Positions 49,701 to 61,479 of a stretch of 64,000 nt of DNA are shown piece after piece. The notes below the pieces were generated by a model. The model saw only the letters and a list, made by a program, of their open reading frames with translations, was not told the DNA's origin and searched no databases. The first letter of the stretch is position 1, and each line of letters begins with the position of its first letter. Source of the DNA: Distichodus sexfasciatus (lineage: Eukaryota; Chordata; Actinopteri; Characiformes; Distichodontidae); assembly GCA_032718565.1 (NCBI GenBank), contig JAVGVS010000107.1, positions 546,041 through 610,040 of the forward strand. The letters run 5' to 3'. The translations under genes and the position numbers were made by a program.

Positions 49701-49820
49701 CACGCATACACACACACACACACACATTCACACTCCATCGCATCACCAGAAACCGGACGCACACACACTCCGTCACATCACGAGCACGAGCGACCGAACA
49801 CACACACACACACACACACT
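49701..49820. repeat. (CA)n-rich tract before the CpG exon
   Basis: Several short CA runs are interspersed with cgcatcaccagaaaccggac and similar sequence just upstream of the predicted plus-strand first exon. Confidence 0.9.
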
Positions 49821-49839
49821 CCGTTAGAAGTGCGCGGAT

Positions 49840-49982
49840 GCGATGGCTCTCTCTGCGCGTCTTTACGCACACGGCGCGGTGATGACGGAGCCCAGCTGCC
49901 CGAGTCCCGGGAGAAGTAACGTGAAGAGCCCGGTGCTGACCGCGGGGACACCGTCGGAGCCGCTGTGCTTGTGAAACGCGCG
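49840..49982 (+). promoter_or_regulatory. CpG-rich first exon of a divergent plus-strand gene (predicted)
   Basis: From about 49835 to 50110 the plus strand is GC- and CpG-rich and ends an exon-like stretch at CGCG followed by gtgagtgt, a strong donor at 49983. A small ORF of 43 codons (49843-49974, starting MALSARLYAHGAVM) ends in TGA just eight bases before the donor, so it would be an upstream ORF in a 5' leader rather than the main coding frame. The likely gene points away from NKAIN. No later exon was recognised to 64000, so the product is unknown. In human, ARFGAP1 lies divergently upstream of NKAIN4, but nothing here identifies it. Confidence 0.45.
49843..49974 (+). CDS. Short upstream ORF in the predicted first exon
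   Basis: An ATG at 49843 opens 43 codons before TGA at 49972-49974. The predicted peptide has no recognised domain; it is Ser/Pro rich with MTEPSCPSPGRSN in the middle. Because it closes within the first exon, just before the splice donor, it would act as an upstream ORF if transcribed. It may also be non-functional. Confidence 0.2.
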   Translation: MALSARLYAHGAVMTEPSCPSPGRSNVKSPVLTAGTPSEPLCL

Positions 49983-50164
49983 GTGAGTGTGTCTCTTGTT
50001 TCTCAGTTTCTTTCCCTCATCTCTCCAAACCGGCTTATGAAACAAGCGCCGCGCCCTCGGTGCGCCCTATTTAGAGATCGCAGTTTAAAGGCGCCGTTTG
50101 ACGGCTTCTCATTGGAGTACCATGGCGAACCGAGAAGGGTCTTGGTTGCGGCGGGCGGCGAAAA

Positions 50165-51180
50165 AAAGTTGAGCCGATCTTAACTTTATGCTAATGAAGC
50201 CGGCCGTCGCCTTCCGTTTGACCAATCAGCTGAAAGCGGTAGAGGTCCACTAATGGCGTTCGATTCTAAAAATCAAGAACTATTTTGATCTTAACATCGA
50301 GAATCGAGAAAAGCACTCTCTGGAATCCAACAAATCTCATGGTGTCTTTTATTTAAGGGAGCAAACAGGTTCTCTTAAATACGTCAAATCTGACCACACC
50401 TCTATTTCATAGACAGAGCTGAGGGGTTCTTAACTTCATTCGAATGAAGCCAGCTGTCGCCTTCAGTTTGACCATTCAGGTGAGAGCGGCGGGGGTTTCC
50501 TGGGCGCATTCGATTTTAAAACCTATAACTTATTTTGTTCATGGAATTGAGAATGGAGAAAATCACTGTACTGAATGAAGTTAACAACTTCGGCTTCGGA
50601 TTCTGTTAAATACTCTCTTAAAAACCTACCCGTACCGAAATCTTATAGACAGAGCTGAGCCGAGATTAGCTTTATGCAAATGAAGCTGGCCATCGCCTTC
50701 CATTTGACCGATCTGGTGACGGCGACTGGTGCCCTGCTAGTGGCCTCGGACTGGATTTCAATTCCAGTTCTTGATATATATATTTTTTTAAACCAACCAC
50801 TGTTTTGTTCTCTGAGATAACTAAGAAAAACATGGTTTGGAATAAATGACGTTGACCAAAACAGATACACATTTATGTCCTCTTTAAATGCTTTAACGAA
50901 TGAAGCTGTCCGTCTTCTGACATGAGGCCGATCAGGTGAGAGCAGCTCTTGCTAGTGTTGTTTTATTTTGAAAATGCTTGTGACAATTGTGAGTCAAGAA
51001 AACCACTGTCTTAAAATTGACCATCTTGATTGCTATATGATTCCATTTTTTTTGACCCAGCTCCAATTATGATTATAGTTTTTGCGATTTCATTTCTGGT
51101 TCCTTAAACAAATCACTATTTTGTTCTAAAAATTAAGAATCGAGAAAAATAACATCGATTCTAAAGGTCAGTTCCAGGGA
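50165..51180 (+). repeat. Diverged tandem repeat, about 240 bp unit, four to five units
   Basis: Each unit carries a block like atgaagccggccgtcgcctt followed by ccgtttgacc, at about 50195, 50444, 50682 and 50900. About 85 bp later each has 'ctattttgttc...gagaatcgagaaaa...cactgt'. The last partial unit is near 51105-51180. Octamer-like ATGCTAAT (50190) and ATGCAAAT (50674) fall at the same place in units 1 and 3; unit 1 also has gaccaatcag. Confidence 0.8.
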
Positions 51181-51949
51181 TTTTCTTGATCCCAAGAACA
51201 AAATACAAGGAAAAAGGTTAAACCATAGACAGTGCAGTAATATTAAGAAGAGTCATTGTGAATTTGTTTGCATATGTTTACAATGCTCAGTTAGCCTTAC
51301 TCTGGCATCGTTTAAAGCGACAAAATGTCGCTAAGTATTGAGTTGTCTAAAACAACACATTGTTTCTGTTTTCTTGCCACTACTAGTTCACATAGTACAC
51401 AAAAACCAGCAAATACTATCTGTGTTAAGTTGGGTTTAAGAAGGGTTTACTTTACACAGCTGTCTGATTTTATCCTGAGTCCCCTCTGGACTAAGTGATT
51501 CCTAGTGTGCAGATTTTCTGACAGTTAGGTATGACAGTCAGTGAAGAAAATGGTGACACTTGTCGTTTGACTCACAACTGAGTATTGGGAGAGCCACAGT
51601 GTAAAAAAATATGTTTGAAATGAAAAGTTGAGACACAGTTTGCTAGTAAACAGGCTCTCTAGTCATGCATTGCAAACTTGCAAATTGTAACCACAATCAG
51701 ATTGCATCTTTCAGTAAATGTAAATCTTCTCAGTCTGATTTGTAAAAGTTGTGTAGTGTGAACTTAGCCTTAATGGGATAATTAATTTAAATAAAGTTCA
51801 GCTCTAATCAGCTTGTTAGATGTATCCATAGACTATGCACTATATATTTACAAAATATATATATGAAATACTGTATGTTACAACCACAATCCTTTGTGCA
51901 TATGTTCACCAAACTCTCCATAAAATATTCTATATTTAAGTGGCATATT

Positions 51950-52277
51950 CAGAGCGAGCGAGAAGGTCCTGGGTTCGATCCCTTAGTCAGCCTTAGGGCC
52001 TTTCTGTGTGGAGTTTGCCTGCTCTCTCTGTGTCTGCGTGGGTTTTCTCCAGGTGCTCTGGTTTCCTTTGACAGTCCAAAGGCATGCACTATAGGTTAAC
52101 TGGCGACTCAAAATTGACCGCATAAGGTGTGCATGAGGGTGTGATTGTGTGAGTGTTCGTGCCCTACGGTGTCTTGGTGGCTGCTCAGGGTTGGTCCCCA
52201 CCCGTAGATGCCAGGATAGGCTCTGGTCCCTGCAGCCCTGATAGGGATTAAGTGGTTTGGATAATGAATGAATGAAG
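51950..52277 (+). mobile_element. SINE family B, nearly full length
   Basis: gagaaggtcctgggttcgat, gcctttctgtgtggagtttg, gacagtccaaaggcatgcac, aggataggctctggtccctg and a tail ggattaagtggtttggataa plus (tgaa)n. The tRNA-like head is partly lost. Confidence 0.85.
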
Positions 52278-53826
52278 TGACCAAAGTCGCAAATATCACA
52301 ATAATTGAATCTTAGCTATTATACCAACTAACTTAATAATGACAAAAGTTCCATAAAACAACTCAAAGTGCAAAGTCAGGCTGTGCTATGTACTTGAAAT
52401 GAAGGCAGCTCTATAATGAATGCAGTCCTCTGCTTCTAATGGTAATTTTTGCTGACCATTGCATGTCTATGGCAACTTGAAATGTTGTGTTAGCATCACC
52501 CCCAAAAGAAAAACAATGCATGGTTTGCAAATTATGTGACTAGTTATAAAAATATTCCAAAGGATATAGATAATAGCATACATATTATCATCCACACCAC
52601 ATTTTCTGTAGCCTATGTGAACATCACAGCTTTAATGAATTACAGTATTTGTGATAGAAAACCTTCGTTAATATTTTCTTTTAAGCCTATGAAATGTCAG
52701 AATGTCCAGATTTTTGCTGATTTTGCCAATTTTTTGCTATGCCATTGATGTTTTCTGTCGGGATTTCACTAAGTGAACTGGAAGCTGGAAAAAAAACCTA
52801 GAGAAGCAAGAGGAACCCTAATTGAAAAGACACACGTGACCTCTCTCTGTGGAAGAGTGCACGCTTTAATTACTGGAAGTCAATTAACCTAATTGCCTTA
52901 GATCTTTTTTTTTTTCCTCACTTCCTTCAGATGATCAAATTGATACGGTGATTCCGTGGCGATGTTATCTTCATTGATTAATTCTCTTGGCGGAAAAGGT
53001 GCTTGGGGGAATGTGTGAGAAAGTAATGAGGATGAAGAACGACTGTAGGTCAGTGTAATGAAGTTGGCTTCGGATGCTAGCGAGCTCAGTGTTGTTTTAG
53101 TTGGTGTAATGGTTTTGGATTTGGTGACTTTGTTTGGCATGTGTGGCTTGGTGTAATATGGCAGTTTGATTTCGTAACCTGCATGAGAGAGATGGTAATT
53201 GAGTGCGCCGAGTTAATCTAAGGGGGTCTCGGCTTGGAGTGCCAGGTTATTTTAAGCAGCAGTGTGTTAAAGCATTTCACACTTTCTGCAGAAATTTCAC
53301 TCAATCGGAGAGAGAATGTAGAGGAATCAAATCCTCTTTCCCTGAGGCTCAAAGTTCAGCGTGTGAGTGTGTGTGAGAGAGATATGGTCAGTTTAGGTGA
53401 TACAGAAATGATTTTTTGTACCATTTTTACCATTTTATGTCCAACATTTTGGATTAAATCCCACCAGGCAAGAGCTATTTAAGGAGACAGTGAAACATAG
53501 GCCTTTGCATACACACACTCACACACACATACACCTAGTCTGCAAGAGAAATCTGGTTGATATAACTGAAGGGTTCTTAGATAAAGTCCAAGAACGGATG
53601 GTTCATATTCTTAGTGTCTTAAGAATAAAGAGGGTTTTTCTCTGCAGATGAATTCTCCTAAAAATTAACACAATCTTTCTAGGATGTGTAATTATTTCAA
53701 AAGGAGCTATTCAAGTGATTTAGTTAATTAAAAATCCATATTTTTTTGTATTTGAAATTTATATTGTAGAACGTAAATACTCCAATGTCACTTTGTTTCA
53801 GTATAGTGCAGCCCTAACACACTCTC

Positions 53827-53853
53827 CCACACACACACACACACACACACACG
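53827..53853. repeat. (CA)n microsatellite
   Basis: About 13 CA units. Confidence 0.9.
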
Positions 53854-54446
53854 CAGATACATGCCCAGTCCATCTAGCGAGCTCTACACAGGCCTTTAAA
53901 CCCTTTTCAGAAGTCCCACAAGGCTTTCCCCCTGTCTTAATCTGTCTTTCTTTATACATTAAACATCATGCGTCCTCACAGGCCGGCTGAAGTGACTGAA
54001 TATTTAACAGCCAGCCCACAGCCTGTATAGGGCCTGTTGTGACCATTTAGTGCTCTCACGTTGAACCACATTCGCCCTCCAGACTTGTGCCACCTTGCCC
54101 TAGCAATGACAGATTGTAAAACCAAAAATATATGGATTTCAAGGCATTAATGTGATGCAGAGAATTTTTAATCATTTAATAAATATAGCTACACCTCAGT
54201 GAGATTACTGTGGCAATGTAGGGATAATTATAATTATTACAATTATTACACTGTAAACAATTGTAAAAATAATACACTCTCCAGCGTATTTATTGTAAAT
54301 AACAACAAATATGAAATATTAGATGAAATGGCTAGCTGAAGTTAATAAATGTAAGTAATGACAAATCATAATAAGACAACCAATAAGACAATAATAACCA
54401 AAACAATAAAATAACAAAAATAAAATGAAACAGAAGGGAATTAAAA

Positions 54447-55727
54447 TAGGGGTGCACCGGAAATTCGGCCACCAAACTTTTTTTAACACGGCCAAAACAG
54501 GATGTTGTGATGTGATCACTCCAAGAATTTCTTTTTTTAAAGCAAGAAACGGCTTTTAATTATGAGCGGACAATCTCTAGCTGTGATGGAACTCACTGTC
54601 TAGGAAGTGATGTTATCAGTAGGCAAGGTATAGAATTTTTGGATAGCCCACTTCGATAGCTTTCTTATTAGAATGTTTATTATGCAGCTCGCCGGTCAGC
54701 TGTGTAAACACGCGAGCAAGTGAGTTTAAACGCTCACCGCTCTTATGTGAAACGGCCAGTCAGATCTTCCCGTTTATTACAGACAAAACTCATATTTTAG
54801 CTGAAAAACAAAAACAACCAGTGTTCTACTCACAATATAGGTATTTATAGATAATTTCTAGTGATTATTTTGGGCGCGCAGTAATCACGTAATTGTGAAA
54901 TGTCGTTATTTCCAAGAAAGCCCCAAAGCAACTCATTTTATATGCCAAAATGAGTCCAAATTGGTTCAAAATTACCCCAGACTTTAGTATTTCTTCATTT
55001 TAAATTGATCAGAAAATATTTTTTCTTGCATTCTATAATGTTAGAGAGTAACCAATAGGAAAAGATAAATATCGTTTTTTTGTGATCAAATAATTTATTC
55101 TGTCTCCAGATGGATACCAAATTAATAAAGTAGTACTTCCACCTGCCACTAACCTTATTTTTCTTTACAGTACTAAGCCATAGAATGTCTCTGTGTAATA
55201 AAAACTCAAGTCAATAAAACAGACACTGTTCTTACTATTTCTAGTAGTTACATCTACAGTTCTAGCATTTTTATACTACATTAAGCTAAAGCAAATAATA
55301 ATATAAAATAACTTCACATTTCACATTTGTTGTGCAATGTTAAAATGCACGTGACTTTAAAGCACTTACAGTGATGTATGAGAGAAGATATTTAATTTTA
55401 CAATCTTTCAGCAGCCAGTTATAGGCCTGTAGGCGATTCCAGAGTGGGGCCAAGTAAAACATTTTATTTAGAATTTTATCTTATTTTATATTGCGCATTG
55501 TTGGAATGTCAGCATTAAGTGGTAAATAAATATTTTCATAGTTTTGTAATTGATTTATTCTTTGAAGAATGATTATCAATTTATGCAGTTGCAATGCCTT
55601 GACTTTAGTGAGGTAAGTACACACAGTCCCAGCCATAACAGCAATGGTAGAAAAAATTGGCATAATAATTTCTTTTGGTTTTTCGGTTTTTGGTTTCGGC
55701 TAAAAAGTTCATTTGACTGCATCCCTT
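54447..55727. mobile_element. hAT-like element (about 1.28 kb, no transposase)
   Basis: The left end taggggtgcaccggaaattc and right end gcatccctta, preceded by ttttcggtttttggtttcgg, follow the pattern of fish hAT ends. The interior is AT-rich with no intact frame. Flanking duplication is not clear. Confidence 0.65.
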
Positions 55728-55735
55728 AATGAAAA

Positions 55736-55947
55736 CGAGTGATTATTTGTCATGGTCAACACACTACAGCACAGCACACAGCGCATTACAATGAAATGTG
55801 ACCTCTGCAGCACCTCTAAGCAATCCTTAGGGATAGTACCTTCGTCATGAGTACCTCAGTGGTACCTTTACTGGTCTGGGATTGAACCGGCAACCCTCTG
55901 ATCACAGGGCAAACTCCCCAACTGTTACACTACAAACTGCCCCCAAA
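55736..55947 (-). mobile_element. SINE family A, reverse
   Basis: gattatttgtcatggtcaac, acaatgaaatgtgacctctg, gggattgaaccggcaaccc and the head aactgttacactacaaactg. It abuts the hAT-like element on its left. Confidence 0.85.
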
Positions 55948-55970
55948 CTCAAACTCAGTATAGTCAGTTT

Positions 55971-56213
55971 AGGGGCAGTTGGTAGTGTAATGGTTAGGGC
56001 GTTCCCCCCCTGAACAGAAGGTCGCCGGTTTGGATCTCAGGGACTGTAAAGGTACCACTGAGGTGCTCATGAGTGAAGTACCGTCCCCAAGGACTGCTCA
56101 TCAGGCACTGCCCATGTTAGCTGCCCACTGCTCATTCACGGATGGGTCAAATCCAGAGTAGTGCACTATGTGATGTGCTGTGGTGTGTTCACAATGACAA
56201 AATAGTCACTGAC
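55971..56213 (+). mobile_element. SINE family A, forward, full length
   Basis: ggggcagttggtagtgtaat and ggttagggcgttc give the head; gtcgccggtttggatctcag the B box; gtcaaatccagagtagtgca and gttcacaatgacaaa the body and tail. The best complete representative of the family. Confidence 0.9.
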
Positions 56214-56879
56214 TAAAAAAGAATAAGTATGTAATTAATATCGTAAAGGTGTGTTTTTAGGTTGAATGTGCCAGTCTAAAAAAAGATGAGTTTTAAGAGC
56301 AGTTTTAAAATGTGTAGCTAAATTCAACTGGCGAACAATAATTAAAAAAAGCAAAAGCACCACAGCTGCAGCAGTAAATGGCAAAAAGACTCCTCCTCGA
56401 TATGTTCATGAGTCTGACTGCCAGTGTTATATTTGTTGTTAATCAGGTTCGTCCTTCGCCAGTTTGTGAATGTGCAGATAATGTGGGTGTGGATTCAAAT
56501 GTCAGAATGGAAGATTCAAGACCTTGAGTCCCTCTGGGCACCAGAACCCGAAGCTGAATAAAACTCCCTCAATAAGTAACGCTGTGCTGGGTAAGATGGG
56601 AGGAGCGAGATGGAGGGAGCGAGAGAAAGAGAGAGAAAGAGAGAGAGAGTGCAGGGAAGGGAGGAAGAGACAGAGAGAAACAGGCGTGCAAACCCCTGTG
56701 GTACAGTATGTGGGCACGAGGAACACGCTGAAAAAAAGAAGTGTGGGGTTACGTAAAAGAGCTCGGAGATTCCTCTGGCAGAAGTAAACGGGGGAGAAAC
56801 AGAGAGAGAGAAAAGCGAATTGACCCGGAAGAGACGAGTAATAATTGAGTTTCGCAGTATTGCCTCAGAGGCAAGCAGG

Positions 56880-57130
56880 AAACCCCAGAGAACTGCTCGC
56901 TCGCAGGAAGAGAGCAGGTCGCTTGCAGGGCCCAGATCGTTCGCCCGCACTCTTCGTCTGCATGAACGTCAGCTTTCATTCGCCCGTCGCTGAAAGACAA
57001 GTACAGTGAGGAGGAAGAGGAGGGGGAGGAGCAAGAGGACGGGAGCTCAACCTTCCCACTCTCTCATCCCTCCCTCGCCCTGGTGGAAGATGGAAAGTGA
57101 TCTTCACGCTTCTGGTCTTCACTTCCAGGA
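56880..57130. other. GC-rich unassigned patch
   Basis: gagaactgctcgctcgcagg, cagatcgttcgcccgcactc and following purine-rich DNA. Overlapping frames on both strands give no recognisable protein. It is followed by CT-rich low-complexity DNA to 57230. Confidence 0.25.
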
Positions 57131-58209
57131 GGATGGGAGGCCTCTCTCTCTCTCTCCCCCTCACTCTTTGACTCCCATCTGCCAACTCCTCCCCCTCTCT
57201 CTCTTTCTCTATCTCTCCCTCGTTTTCTGTCTCATCGCTGGAGATCACATGGTCAGGAAATAAGAGTTGGCTGCATCAAAGTCAATAGGCATTTAAGCAC
57301 TTAGGAGTATTTCAGGCTCTGTTGTCATACACATTAGACTAACAGGGCTTCATCTGTTACACATTCTATCGATTCCCTTCTTCGGGGCAAAGGGTTTACG
57401 TTTGTTCATCCTCTTCTTCCAAGCCGATCACTTTTATTACAATAGCTAGCTAGTGTTAGCCTAAACGTGCCCAGGTTGGTTATACAGTTTATTTTTGTAA
57501 TTCTTTTTGTAATACGTTTTTAAACTGTTATTTGAATACTTTCCTCAGTGTGTTTTTACGTACTATTAGCCCATAATATCGACACACCAATTTACCAGAC
57601 TCTAGAGTGATCTCTGCTGTTGTATTAAGCTTATAATTAGTCATATTCAGTATCAGAAGGCGTTTTTCACAAGGGAAGGTGTTTTTCACGCCTGTTCACA
57701 AAGGGCACGAAGTGAGACATGAGAACCGAGTTTTTAACAAGCAGTGACCAAGAGCTGGCAAAAAGACTGTAGACAAAACAAAGCACAAGGTCAAAAACAG
57801 GAGCAAACAGTAACATCGAAGGCTAAACAAATACATGGTCAAAAATCCAACAATCAGTAAAGGGTATCTGTAAAAAAAAACACTGAAGAACCAAAGAAAT
57901 TAGTTGCGACTCAAGACTCAGGGTGCACTGCCGTTTTCCACTTTTATTTATGGCCTAGGTTGAGATACAAGTTTTAACAGTGCTTCACCACATGTGCATT
58001 GAGGTTTGATAACAGCTAATGCGTTCCTTGACAGGGCTTATCAGAAAATCAGCTGTCATCTCTTGATAATTCCCCTAATAATGAAGTGTTTTTTTAGCAG
58101 AAATCATTTCATAGTAATTCTTTTTTTTGATATCCTCACCTCATATTCACACAGACGAGATCAATCGTAGAGCTTGGAGTTAAACTGAAATAATTTAGTG
58201 TGATTTTAA

Positions 58210-58685
58210 CCCTTCTGTTATGTTCGTTTCTCAGCAACACCAATGATGTTCCTGGGTCAGTTTGACCCGGGGCGTGTTTAATTATCCAAAAGTGTCAGAA
58301 ACCAAAAGATCCCAATGAACATTGTTTATATCTCATTATTAACTCCATCACTAACCATTTCAATCAATATTTGGTGTAATTGTGTTATTTACCGCTCACA
58401 GATCATGTTTTAATGAGGATAATTTACACGTTTTTCGTAAAAAAAATACATTTTAAAACTTTTTTAATGTACATTAGAAAGACCTTCATATAAAACAAAA
58501 TCGTTTTACATGACATTGAAATGAACCATTTTTATTCTATATGTTGATTACATATATTATTATTATTGCTTATTGTTTATTAATCCAAGCACAAGAAGTT
58601 TCATACTGAAAAAAAATACTTTAAATACTATTTATTTTAGATTTTTACAATTTTAAATGGGTCAATTTGCAACATAACAGGAGGG
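58210..58685. mobile_element. piggyBac-like MITE with TTAA duplication
   Basis: The ends cccttctgttatgtt and aacataacaggaggg are inverted and each is flanked directly by TTAA (58206-58209 and 58686-58689). TTAA duplication is diagnostic of piggyBac-type insertion. The 476 bp AT-rich interior has no coding capacity. Confidence 0.85.
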
Positions 58686-59804
58686 TTAATAGTCTAGATC
58701 CAGTCTAAATTTTTAAAAAAGAAAATCTGGAATTGAGCCTTTACAACTCCAGCAAATTGATGATTAGCCTTGACAGTCGGATTTGAGAAAGTGGTTGCTG
58801 GTTTTTTCCACAAGACATTGCTGTACTTGCTGGGGCCAGGAAGTAAAAAATGAACCAAAATAAGGCAACTGTAATGATCAGTAGGACCCGAATAGGGACG
58901 GAGGGGGAGAAATGATTCATTTATGGATCCTCTAGAGTGTTATGTAACATCAAAAAAATTGGGGGGAAGGCGATCACCTGAATTTCCTTCTGCTAACGTA
59001 ATATCTGGTTTTGCACTCGCACACAATCGTCATCGCAGGTTCTCATTTCTATTTCTCTTACCTTTTATCTCCTCGTTTCCTTCCTCATTTCTTGTAGTCT
59101 TTTAAAAAGGCTTTGGCTATAAATGTGCAGCAACATGGGGCCCTGATTCTAAACTCTAATATATCTCTTGTATATCTCAGCCTTTATTCTCCACTTCTGT
59201 TTACCATCAGTCTCTTCCTCTATAAGATCAGGAAATGTTCTTCTAGGTCTGTTTTTTTGTGGTTTGTGTTTGTACAATGTCTGATATAGGAGCTTTGGCT
59301 TCGCTACGAGAACATAAAGATTCTGTCCCGAAACTGGGTTTGAATCCGTTTTTCTCTGTCTCTCTCTCTCTTCCTCTGCCGCTGTGAGCCGTGAGTGCAG
59401 GTTTTCTGCTCTTTTGCTATTCTGAGATCACAGAGGCGCTCAGTGCTTTCTTTGGGAAAAGCATGGATGTGTTGTGTAGCACATCCGCACAAACCAGACG
59501 AAACCTTTCTGCTTCGAGGCACCAAACACAAGAGCAGATCTGAGGAAGAGACAGTGAAAGGCAGATGGGGAGCGAGAGGGCGGGGTGGGGGAATGTGTAA
59601 AAAATATAATATCTCCTCATTCTATATAAGACCCTCAGTGCTAGTTTCCAATCCTTTTTTAATAAATACGACAGAAATAGACAGAACTCCATATTGTTCC
59701 CAAAAGGGAGGAAATTTGCTGTTGTTTGTTGTTTGGTCTGTCCTGGCAGCAAAATTCATATGGTACTGATATACTCTCTGTGTCTTGTTACAGCCCTACA
59801 TCCT

Positions 59805-59923
59805 TATAAATGTGTGTGTGTGTGTATGTGTATGTGTGTGTGTTAGAGAGGGAGAGACAGAGAGAGAAAGAAACGTGTACCAAAAAGTCCAAAAAAGTCA
59901 TTTTATATGAGGGTCTCAGTACA

Positions 59924-59960
<37 letters not shown>
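59805..59960. repeat. TG, AG and TC microsatellite cluster
   Basis: A (TG)n run at 59812-59842, AG-rich DNA, then (CT)n at 59925-59958. Confidence 0.9.
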
Positions 59961-59968
<8 letters not shown>

Positions 59969-59984
59969 GAACGGCAGTGCATAT

Positions 59985-60207
59985 GAAATTGAGTTATTAT
60001 TTGTCATTGTGAACACACCACACCCCACAACAAAATGTGACCTCTGCATTTAACCCATCCGTGTAGGAGCAGTGGGCAGCTAACAAGCGCCCGGGGACGG
60101 TACCTTGCTCATAAGTACCTCAGTGGCAACTTTACCAGCCCTGGATTCGAACCTGCAACCTTCTGTTCACGGGGCAAACACCCCTACCGTTAAGCCACCG
60201 ACTGCCC
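59985..60207 (-). mobile_element. SINE family A, reverse, full length
   Basis: ttatttgtcattgtgaacac, ctgcatttaacccatccgtg, ctcataagtacctcagtggc, ggattcgaacctgcaacc and the head ccgttaagccaccgactgcc. Confidence 0.9.
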
Positions 60208-60507
60208 TGTGTTACGTGTATGATGTAGATACTCTGCATGTATTGTTTGGTTCTTGTGTGTGTGAAAATGAGAGTGAGAAGGGTGCGGTAGCGGAGTGTA
60301 AAAAATGTGAAAAACATTACCAGATAGAATGAATATAATCTATGTATGTGAGAGAAGCGCATGAAAGAGAGAGGACAAAAAAATCATGTTTTGTTAATAT
60401 AAGGCCCTAATACAAGGGAAACTGTCTTAATTTTTTATTTGAAGTTCCAAAAATGGAGAACATTTGCTATCATTTGTTCTGGCAGTTTTATATGGATCAG
60501 TAAATAC

Positions 60508-61249
60508 CAGGGGTGCAAGTAACGAATTACAAATACTCACGTTACTGTAATTAAGTAGATTTTTGGGTACTTGTACTTTTATGAGTAGTTTTTCAAGTGT
60601 GTAATTTTACTCATACTTGAGTACAATTTACACCATGTAATCTACTTCGCTACTTATAAAATCAAAAGTCGCTACTGAGTACGCCCACAATTTGAATTAA
60701 TATTCATACCTTTCATCTGCATCTTTGCAGCCAATAAGGCTGTGCAATCGCGACCGCGCCAATTAATCTATGACGTAAGCAAAGAATAAACGCCGCTGCA
60801 GCAGCAGGCACCGTGAAAATGATGGAGAAAAGACGGAGGACTAGTGCCCGCTGCCTGTTGTTCGCAGTGTATTGGGAAAAGTTTAAACTGTTCTATGCAT
60901 GTTCAAAAACATTTTTGTCATTGTTTTAACAAACAAAATTCCTGCTTTATATCTACATTTATTTATAAAACAAATTGCCTTTATATACCTTGTTTATCTG
61001 AGAAATGTGCTTTGAACGTAGATATTTTATACTGGTGAATCGAATCGAATGCCTGCTATTGACGACGCAATAAAACATCCATCGGTTAAAAAGTAATTAG
61101 TACTCTGAGTAGTTTTTGAGAAGAGTACTTGTACTTTTACTCAAGTATTTTTTTTTACACCAGTACTTTTACTTGTAATTGAGTACATTTTAACCAGTGT
61201 AACAGTACTTGTACTTGAGTACAAATTTTCAGTACTCTTTCCACCTCTG
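60508..61249. mobile_element. hAT-like MITE, copy 2, with perfect 8 bp duplication
   Basis: The ends caggggtgcaagtaacgaat and actctttccacctctg are inverted. gtaaatac lies directly outside both ends (60500-60507 and 61250-61257), a perfect 8 bp target duplication. The 742 bp element is internally rich in gtacttgtacttttac repeats and has no transposase. Confidence 0.95.
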
Positions 61250-61438
61250 GTAAATACCAGAGTGCATGGAACTGAAGTAATTGTGTGCCTTGTTACATGC
61301 CTAGAAGTGTGTGTATAAAAGAGTGGGAGACGTTTGCTTGTTTTGGCAGTTTTTGGTACATCGATGTACTCTGTGTATAACTCTCTGTATATTGATGCAT
61401 GGATATCAATGTCATACCATACATTGTTACATCCCTAG

Positions 61439-61467
61439 AAGTGTGTGTGTGTGTGTGTGTGTGTGTG
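61439..61467. repeat. (GT)n microsatellite
   Basis: About 14 GT units. Confidence 0.95.
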
Positions 61468-61479
61468 GAAGTTTGAGAA

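Noticed and set aside
56516..56950. 144-codon minus-strand frame
   Set aside because: Mostly Ser/Leu translation of AG/CT-rich low-complexity DNA.
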